From NCBI GenBank assembly GCA_030653175.1, contig JAURZV010000021.1:1-36062 (forward strand): 36,062 bases of DNA. The letters are read 5' to 3'. Origin of the DNA: Methylobacter sp. Lineage in GTDB: Bacteria > Pseudomonadota > Gammaproteobacteria > Methylococcales > Methylomonadaceae. Both the position numbers and the translations under genes were made by a program. Under the pieces are notes generated by a model. That model was not told where the DNA came from. It saw nothing but the letters and a program-made list of their open reading frames with translations, and did not search any database. The stretch's first letter is position 1. Every line of letters begins with the position of its first letter. Shown here in pieces: positions 31,457 to 36,062 of this stretch.

Positions 31457-32329
31457 CTAATGTAGTTGAAGTGATGCGACGCGCTGATCGCCAGAGGCTA
31501 CACCTAACTGACGGCATATTTCAGGCGCCGCCCGATAAAGGCATGAGTAATGCGACAGGCCGTTAAATATTTCAATCGAGGTGCAGCCGGGAATCGCCGA
31601 TTGCAAATATTCCGCCATAGAGACCGGCGACCAGTTGTCCTCTGTTCCGTGCCAGATGTGCGTATTGACGCCGATGCCTGAAAGCGTGTCTTTCCAGGAC
31701 AGGACATAAGCCCTGATGTCTCTGACATACCCTTGAACCCGGCCAATAAAGCACGATCTCAATACTTTGGTGATGCTGGATTGAAACTCGTGGTCAACGG
31801 ATAATGCTTTATCACCACCAGCGGCGCTGGCAAACAACAAGCGAAATAACGCATTGGGGAAAAGCAAAGCGAGTAACCCTTGCCAGTAAGACAATAGAAC
31901 AAATAAAACCGGGCATGTCTTTGCTAACTGAAAAACCTGCTTCCCAGCCATGGCTTCAAGAAAAACGCCCGCGTCCAGCGGTGCGGCAGCCGAGATCAAA
32001 TGCAAATTTCGAACGACTCCGCTACCCAAATAGCGGCAGGTCTGTAGAGCGATGAACGCACCGATTGAAAAACCGACGACATCTACTTGTTTTCCGGCGG
32101 CTTGCTTTGAAATCTCCTGCGCCAAGAGCTGATAATACGCCTCACCGGCTATCGAATAATCGCCGGAAAACCGGTCGAAACAAATAAAAGTCAACCCCTG
32201 CTCTTTAGCATAAAAGTCAAAAATTGCACATTCTTCCGGTGCGCCGGGGGCACCGTGGAAGTAGATAACTATTTTCCCATTATCGGAATCGAACTGACTA
32301 AATTTCAATGGTTGCTCCAGTTGATACAT
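31457..32329 (-). CDS. Alpha/beta hydrolase
   Basis: A 290-residue hydrolase-fold protein. The oxyanion region IYFHGAPGAPEE lies near residues 22-33. The nucleophile elbow GFSIGAF (Ser near 97) is preceded by VDVV. The acid is probably Asp in HGTEDNWSP near 237, and the His in LSHYSCLY near 266. No signal peptide is visible. Substrate unknown. It is flanked by a dispersed repeat on its 5' side and by an attC-like site 37 bp after its stop, as expected for a gene cassette. Confidence 0.85.
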   Translation of the reverse strand: MYQLEQPLKFSQFDSDNGKIVIYFHGAPGAPEECAIFDFYAKEQGLTFICFDRFSGDYSIAGEAYYQLLAQEISKQAAGKQVDVVGFSIGAFIALQTCRYLGSGVVRNLHLISAAAPLDAGVFLEAMAGKQVFQLAKTCPVLFVLLSYWQGLLALLFPNALFRLLFASAAGGDKALSVDHEFQSSITKVLRSCFIGRVQGYVRDIRAYVLSWKDTLSGIGVNTHIWHGTEDNWSPVSMAEYLQSAIPGCTSIEIFNGLSHYSCLYRAAPEICRQLGVASGDQRVASLQLH

Positions 32330-32420
32330 GTACTTCGCACGATCACAATTGCGGATTTTAAACGCCGATAAAAGCCTTCAATCATAGTAACTACTCCCCC
32401 CTATACTGATTTTGTTCCTA

Positions 32421-32500
32421 TTGAGTTCAAAGCCAGCTTTGAACTCCTGCATCTACGCTTCAAAATCGGCTTTGCGATTTAATGGTGTGAGTGGTTACAT
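32421..32500. repeat. Dispersed palindromic repeat, short form
   Basis: TTGAGTTCAAAGCCAGCTTT and GAACTCCTGCATC lead into CGGCTTTGCGATTTAATGG and GAGTGGTTAC. This is the same family as 27199-27307 but lacks its internal segment. The 174-bp gap 32330-32503 holds nothing else clear. Confidence 0.7.
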
Positions 32501-32503
32501 TAG

Positions 32504-32917
32504 CTATTTAGGCGGCAATTGAGGAAACTTAGGCAAATCAGGATTCATAAAATCCCAAGACTGCGCACTTGCAGTGTAAATGTCCATAGTCGGGTGATAT
32601 AACTCTGGATTATCGAGGCTTCCTGCCCTGACCCCCAAAACTCCAGCCACTATTTCCGGTTTTCCAAAGACCTGAGAACCACAGCTTGGACAAAAACCGC
32701 GTCTGACCAGATGACCGCTATCACCGTTTTTATCGAAATATTTCACTTCGCCTGTGATGGTGACTGAACTCTCTGGAACAAAGAAAGTTGATACATAGCC
32801 ACTGCCACTGATGCGTTGACAGTCGCGGCAATGGCAGTTGCCTGAAAAAACGGGTTCGGCAGAACATTCATAACGGACAGCTCCACAAAGGCAACCGCCT
32901 GTGCGTAAGGTAGACAT
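32504..32917 (-). CDS. GFA family zinc-binding protein (second copy)
   Basis: A 137-residue GFA-fold protein with Cys clusters in GGCLCGAVRYEC, GNCHCRDCQRIS and GFCPSCGSQVFG that should hold structural zinc. The C-terminal VRAGSLDNPELYHPTMDIYT is typical of the family. It is more conventional than the copy at 26708. The start has a CAGGAGTTTT ribosome binding site, and a GTTAAAC box lies about 20 nt before the ATG. It directly follows the GNAT gene with a 52-bp gap. Confidence 0.9.
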   Translation of the reverse strand: MSTLRTGGCLCGAVRYECSAEPVFSGNCHCRDCQRISGSGYVSTFFVPESSVTITGEVKYFDKNGDSGHLVRRGFCPSCGSQVFGKPEIVAGVLGVRAGSLDNPELYHPTMDIYTASAQSWDFMNPDLPKFPQLPPK

Positions 32918-32969
32918 AATAAAACTCCTGATTGGTGTTTAACCTGTAATAAGATAGTAATGCGAAAAT

Positions 32970-33407
32970 TCACAACTTGTGTAATTTAAGCGACTTTATG
33001 AGGTACCTTGGTGATTCGGAGTAACCTTGGCGATAGTAAAACCTGTGGGCCGCCTCTCTCCGGCTGTGGCAATGAACCTCAATTCGATCACATTGGCGTC
33101 GCTGAGCCTGAAATGTAATCTCTGCCTCCAACATTGCGCCAACACCTTTGTTTCTTGCCGTCTCTGACACGCAGAAATAACTAATTCTGCAAAAGTCCCC
33201 TTCTAGTGCTATCTGGGGAATAAAGTGCAATGAGACAAACCCGAGAACATTAGAGCCTTCTACTGCAACAAAAAGAGTTGCGTCCGGGCGCGAAAGTAGT
33301 TGCCTGATTTTCTCGTCCATGAACAATTCGGTTCCTGGATAACCTAGCGAAACGAGTAGCTCCGCTATGGATTCACTATCGGATTGCACTGCGCTTCTTA
33401 CTTGCAT
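32970..33407 (-). CDS. GNAT family N-acetyltransferase
   Basis: A 145-residue acyltransferase beginning MQVRSAVQSDSESIAELLVS. The acetyl-CoA loop is CVSETARNKGVGAMLEAEI (about 83-101) and motif B is EAAHRFYYRQGYSES. The start at 33407 follows a GGGGGT stretch only 8 bp after the right end of an attC-like site. A 192-codon reading from 33548 would run back through that site and overlap the upstream methyltransferase, so it is rejected. Substrate unknown. Confidence 0.88.
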   Translation of the reverse strand: MQVRSAVQSDSESIAELLVSLGYPGTELFMDEKIRQLLSRPDATLFVAVEGSNVLGFVSLHFIPQIALEGDFCRISYFCVSETARNKGVGAMLEAEITFQAQRRQCDRIEVHCHSRREAAHRFYYRQGYSESPRYLIKSLKLHKL

Positions 33408-33414
33408 GAGACCC

Positions 33415-33477
33415 CCAGAACTATAAGGTAAGGGACGTAAAGCTTTTTGCATGCCCCGCTTGACTGCAATGCTAAAC
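33415..33477 (-). other. Candidate attC recombination site
   Basis: On the minus strand GTTTAGC (containing the methyltransferase stop TAG) is followed by ATTGC and AAGCGGGGC. The partly complementary GTCCCTTACC comes after that, and then GTTCTGG. GGGGC pairs with GTCCC (one G-T) and AA with TT, leaving GC unpaired in the left arm. 63 bp. The right box is degenerate. Confidence 0.55.
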
Positions 33478-34155
33478 ATGCTTGATGACCAGCATTTCAT
33501 TGCCGCCGCGCTGAAATTCGTAAGGAACGTTTTTGATCTGTACATCAAGACCTTGGTTTGAAAAATGTTCGGTCACAAAAGGGAGATGGGGAGACAAAGA
33601 ACCGTCAAGCGTAAGCAGCGGAAATACCCGCACTTCGCTAGACACACGCAACATTTCCTGAACAGCCTGAAGATGAAATTCTGCTGACAAATGGGTACTG
33701 TACAAAAACAGGAAATGCGATGACAGGGCAATATCGAATTGTCCGCTTGCAAAAGGCAGCGAAGGCAATTCTCCATCAATGTATCGGCCTTCCAGCTTTC
33801 CTAATTCGAAGTCGGCCAGGAAGGCTTCCATCGCAGACATGCGAAGACTTCCAAGTTGTTCTACTGATGGAATGATGCCCCAAACAAAGTCACTGTGATT
33901 CTTGTGCATTTGTGTCATCACGGTTTCATAGGTTTCTGAAACACGGACTCTGATCTGTCCCTCGTCAAAAACGTAGACAGGGTCTACCGAGACAATATGC
34001 CCGCCACGTTGGCTTAGTACCGAATTGAACGCCGCAGGCCCGTCGGCGCAGCCAAGAATGCGCAGTCCAAGCTCAACTGCTGTAAGATCAAACATACTGA
34101 CGTATTCATCGTATGATCGTCCCCAAGGTACGACTTTGTCGAGTGTAAATCCCAT
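33472..34155 (-). CDS. Class I SAM-dependent methyltransferase-like protein
   Basis: A 227-residue protein with a Rossmann-type SAM-binding start, LRILGCADGPAAFNSVL near 31-47 (the glycine loop reads GCADGP), acidic strand-2 residue in HIVSVDPVY near 53-61, and FDIALSSHFLFLYSTH near 140-155. The N-terminus MGFTLDKVVPWGRSYDEY is characteristic of an uncharacterised family found in diverse bacteria, recalled from memory. Substrate unknown. Its stop TAG lies within the left box of an attC-like site, and its start lies 17 bp after another. Confidence 0.82.
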   Translation of the reverse strand: MGFTLDKVVPWGRSYDEYVSMFDLTAVELGLRILGCADGPAAFNSVLSQRGGHIVSVDPVYVFDEGQIRVRVSETYETVMTQMHKNHSDFVWGIIPSVEQLGSLRMSAMEAFLADFELGKLEGRYIDGELPSLPFASGQFDIALSSHFLFLYSTHLSAEFHLQAVQEMLRVSSEVRVFPLLTLDGSLSPHLPFVTEHFSNQGLDVQIKNVPYEFQRGGNEMLVIKHV

Positions 34156-34171
34156 GAATGATCCTTTTTTT

Positions 34172-34238
34172 AATCTAGGAAGTAACCGGTGCTATGCAGC
34201 TTTATCGCGCATCGTCCGAATTGATTGACGAGTTAAGC
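34172..34238 (-). other. Candidate attC recombination site
   Basis: The best of the three. On the minus strand GCTTAAC is a perfect RYYYAAC box containing the stop codon of the upstream GNAT gene. It is followed by TCGTC, AATTCGG, the stem ATGCGC/GCTGCAT, then CCGGTT and ACTTC. AATTCGG pairs with CCGGTT (one G-T) with a single unpaired T. The right box is decayed to CTAGAT. About 67 bp. Confidence 0.6.
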
Positions 34239-34652
34239 AATTTCTTCTGAAAAGTGATAACAGACAATGTTCATATTCCGGTTCAAATAAAACTTGTGCG
34301 CCCAATAATGTTGAACGCCGGAATCGAGGTGGATGGCGTTGCACCCTTCAGCCGTCGCTAGATTACGAAGCCAAACTATTGTTTGTTTTCCATAATTTTT
34401 TGATCGTTCACTCTCCAATGTTGACAAATCTTCGACGTAGAGATGCTTACCAAAAAATAAATTTTTTGAAATTTTAAATCCGGCAACGCACACAACCTGA
34501 GTTTCATCCCGGAGGTATGTGAGCTGGTAACCGTCAGTCATTAGCTCCCGAACAAGAGGGACAAAAGAGGCTTTCTGAAGCTCCGTGCGAAGCTGCTTCA
34601 TTACCTTAAAGCAGCCGGCTATTTCGTTGTCGTTTTGTGCCAGTTTGATCAT
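34233..34652 (-). CDS. GNAT family N-acetyltransferase
   Basis: A 139-residue acetyltransferase-like protein starting MIKLAQNDNEIAGCF. Strand 4 is VVCVAGFKISKNLFFG, and the cofactor region YVEDLSTLESERSKNYGKQTI carries a degenerate RxxGxG (SKNYGK). Motif B follows at HLDSGVQHYWAHKFYLNRN. The 34652 start is chosen since a longer reading from 34700 runs back into the cassette boundary and the upstream gene; GGTGAG lies just before this ATG. The stop TAA is embedded in the GCTTAAC box of the attC-like site. Confidence 0.82.
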   Translation of the reverse strand: MIKLAQNDNEIAGCFKVMKQLRTELQKASFVPLVRELMTDGYQLTYLRDETQVVCVAGFKISKNLFFGKHLYVEDLSTLESERSKNYGKQTIVWLRNLATAEGCNAIHLDSGVQHYWAHKFYLNRNMNIVCYHFSEEIA

Positions 34653-34675
34653 GAACTCACCATTTGTTTCAAAAG

Positions 34676-34689
34676 GCCTAACGTTAGGC
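34676..34689 (-). other. Abutted cassette boundary boxes GCCTAAC/GTTAGGC
   Basis: The 14-bp palindrome consists of a perfect RYYYAAC box, containing the upstream methyltransferase stop TAA, joined directly to a perfect GTTRRRY box. The intervening attC stem is absent. The next start codon lies 24 nt downstream. Confidence 0.6.
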
Positions 34690-35454
34690 AAGCTTCTCAC
34701 CCACTGTGATTAAAATAGGAACCGCAAAATGAATTTCATTACCGTGCCGATGTACATTAATTCCCATTCGATCCAATTCGAGATCAGTTCTGAACATCTC
34801 TCGGATTTTGTCCGCATCGCCAGGATTTGGGAAGGATGCGCTCAGTTGTTTTTCAAGCTCTCCGTCGACTTTATATCGGGCAGTTTTCACATTTGAGAGA
34901 CCGGATTCCAGAACGATAGCAGCCATCTCTGAAGATGTGAGTGCGTGAACATGGGATGGGTCACGCAGTTTTTCCAACTGATCGTAGGCCTCTGCTTTTT
35001 CCGGCGGTTGTACGACATCAATGACCATTACTTTCCCACCGGGTTTGCATACCCGGAGCATTTCAGCCAAGACAGCCGCTGGATTGAGGAAATGGTGAAA
35101 ACTATAGCGCGTCAACACAACTGAGAAATACGCATCTGGAAACGGCAAGGGAAATACATCCCCGACCTGCCATGAGAGATTGCTAAGTTGTTTGTCCTTT
35201 TGGCGTTCCTTGGCCTGCTCAATCATTTGCGGTGTAATGTCGATGCCCGTGACATACCTGGCGTGCAGGGCAAACTCACAAGCCACAAGCCCCGGACCAC
35301 AGGCGACATCAAGGACGTCATCTGATGCCGACACTCCAGACAGTTCAATCAACATCTGCATTGATTGCGAGTGTCCGGGCAATTCCGAGAACGGAATCGC
35401 TTGCTGAGAGAATTGTTCGACAATAGTCTGATTATGTTTCGTTGTGTCCTGCAT
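34684..35454 (-). CDS. Class I SAM-dependent methyltransferase (UbiE/Methyltransf_11 type)
   Basis: A 256-residue methyltransferase. Motif I is VLDVACGPGLVACEFA near 44-59, strand 2 is VTGIDITPQMIEQAKER, motif post-I is VGDVFPLPFPDAYFSVVLTR near 93-112, and motif III is CKPGGKVMVIDV. The small-molecule substrate is unknown. The stop codon is in a GCCTAAC cassette box. The 5' side, 35455-35576, separates it from the divergent luxR-type gene and includes only a weak GTCTAAT...GTTAGCC structure. It is the first gene of the minus-strand cassette block. Confidence 0.88.
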   Translation of the reverse strand: MQDTTKHNQTIVEQFSQQAIPFSELPGHSQSMQMLIELSGVSASDDVLDVACGPGLVACEFALHARYVTGIDITPQMIEQAKERQKDKQLSNLSWQVGDVFPLPFPDAYFSVVLTRYSFHHFLNPAAVLAEMLRVCKPGGKVMVIDVVQPPEKAEAYDQLEKLRDPSHVHALTSSEMAAIVLESGLSNVKTARYKVDGELEKQLSASFPNPGDADKIREMFRTDLELDRMGINVHRHGNEIHFAVPILITVGEKLA

Positions 35455-35669
35455 AGGGTTTCTTCTAATGATGATTGTTTTGTTTGCGTCGAACAGGCGG
35501 TTCAGGGCTAACCGTCTTCACTATCCTGAATAGCGCTAATTAGACTGGATTTTGCTACCGGGAACAACTGTTAATATTGACAGGTTCTGCCGCTTTTAAT
35601 CGAGCATATTCCAGACTCAGGCATCATAATATAGCCATAATAAAACCTGATATTTGTAAGCAAAATTAC

Positions 35670-35945
35670 ATGAACACTTGGCAAGAAAATCAACTTCAAG
35701 CATTGCAGTCCATTCAATCTGAGCAGCAGCTTTTCCAAGCCATTCTTTCGTTTGCCAAGGAGCTTGGCTTTGAGCATTGCGCCTATGGCCTGCGCACGTC
35801 CTTTCCTCTGGCGGCACCTAAGACCGTAATATTCAATAATTATCCAACGGCTTGGCAAACGCAATATCAAGCCCAAGATTATGTTGCGATTGACCCTACG
35901 GCACAGTACGCTATGCATTCGATCCTAGGAGGCTGTCGGATTTAA
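35670..35945 (+). pseudogene. LuxR-type quorum-sensing regulator, ligand-binding domain only
   Basis: Reading from ATG 35670, MNTWQENQLQALQSIQSEQQ, then LGFEHCAYGLRTSFPLAAPK and FNNYPTAWQTQYQAQDYVAI, then DPTAQYAMHSIL matches the N-terminal autoinducer-binding domain of LuxR homologues, including the conserved W, Y, D and P positions. Similarity stops after HSIL at 35927. The next codons GGCRI come from a hairpin-bearing AT-rich sequence and end at 35945, so the rest of the domain and the C-terminal HTH are missing. No luxI is in the window. The only plus-strand gene at this end, divergent from the cassette block. Confidence 0.75.
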
Positions 35946-36062
35946 AAATCACAGCCACATAACATATTGATTTTAAAATAAATTAATTTTTTATTGCTTT
36001 TCGTTATAAAAAATAGTTTATATATATTTCAATGACTTAGTATTTTTAGTGAGGCATAATCC
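35928..36062. mobile_element. Probable end of an insertion sequence interrupting the luxR-type gene
   Basis: The LuxR frame breaks abruptly at GGAGGCTGTCGGATTT. An imperfect palindrome, GGCTGTCGGATTT against AAAAATCACAGCC (35931-35956), is followed by very AT-rich DNA to the window edge. Terminal sequence plus host-gene truncation suggest an element end, but no transposase is visible inside the window. Confidence 0.45.

Noticed and set aside
32918-32969. attC between the GNAT and second GFA genes
   Set aside because: A GTTAAAC box is present before the GFA start, but the 52-bp gap has no convincing paired arms.
33408-33548. Longer N-terminus for the GNAT protein at 32970
   Set aside because: It overlaps the upstream methyltransferase and reads through the recombination-like site.
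25137-35454. An integron integrase gene within the window
   Set aside because: No protein in the region has tyrosine-recombinase motifs; the array, if real, is integrase-less here or the integrase is outside the window.
35506-35545. Another attC or attI-like site (GTCTAAT ... GTTAGCC) upstream of the first cassette gene
   Set aside because: Only about 40 bp long, box mismatches, and a short CTAT/ATAG stem without the expected arm asymmetry; too weak to call.

Overview
The window reads as chromosomal DNA of a gammaproteobacterium. Supporting signs are the rpsU-yqeY-dnaG-rpoD macromolecular-synthesis operon followed by a CAU-anticodon tRNA, the gshB-tonB pair, rpmB-rpmG, and PepN, MoaB, RsmE and BioA proteins of gammaproteobacterial type. 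The adjacent metK, ahcY and metF genes and two GFA-type proteins would fit a methylotroph such as a Methylococcales methanotroph, but no methane-oxidation gene is present, so that is only a guess. Palindromic, REP-like and other dispersed repeats fill many gaps and in places intrude into genes.

Layout. 1-2124: a duplicated REP-like block, then tonB and gshB on the minus strand. 2316-2720: rpmB and rpmG. 2923-4362: a protein with two cNMP-binding-like modules, a rhodanese domain and a coiled coil. 4467-5861: an HtrA/DegQ periplasmic protease. 6019-9649: a translationally coupled moaB, DUF423 and pepN unit. 9885-11470: a pteridine reductase converging on folK and folB. 11567-13289: plsY and tsaD converging on a long inverted repeat. 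13396-17820: rpsU, yqeY, dnaG and rpoD, then tRNA-Ile2(CAU) and a terminator. 17976-21494: metK, ahcY and metF (methyl cycle). 21592-25202: a Uma2-type nuclease, bioA, rsmE and a CPBP membrane protease.

From about 25.1 to 35.5 kb the character changes. Every gene lies on the minus strand and encodes a small, single-function accessory protein: methyltransferases, three GNAT acetyltransferases, two GFA proteins, EthD, SRPBCC, an alpha/beta hydrolase, a DMT exporter, a stand-alone glutaminase-type protein and a PLP decarboxylase. Two pseudogenes sit at the distal end. Several junctions carry 60-70 bp double-stem sequences with stop codons inside RYYYAAC-like boxes, extra unpaired bases in the left arm, and the next start codon a few bases after the right box. 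One junction is an exact GCCTAAC/GTTAGGC abutment. I interpret this as a decayed integron gene-cassette array without an integrase in the window (a CALIN). It ends next to a luxR-type quorum-sensing receptor gene that is cut off after its ligand-binding domain by what looks like a mobile-element end at the window edge.

Functionally, the left 25 kb is housekeeping (translation, replication and transcription initiation, folate, SAM cycle, glutathione, envelope proteostasis). The right 10 kb is acquired accessory DNA.
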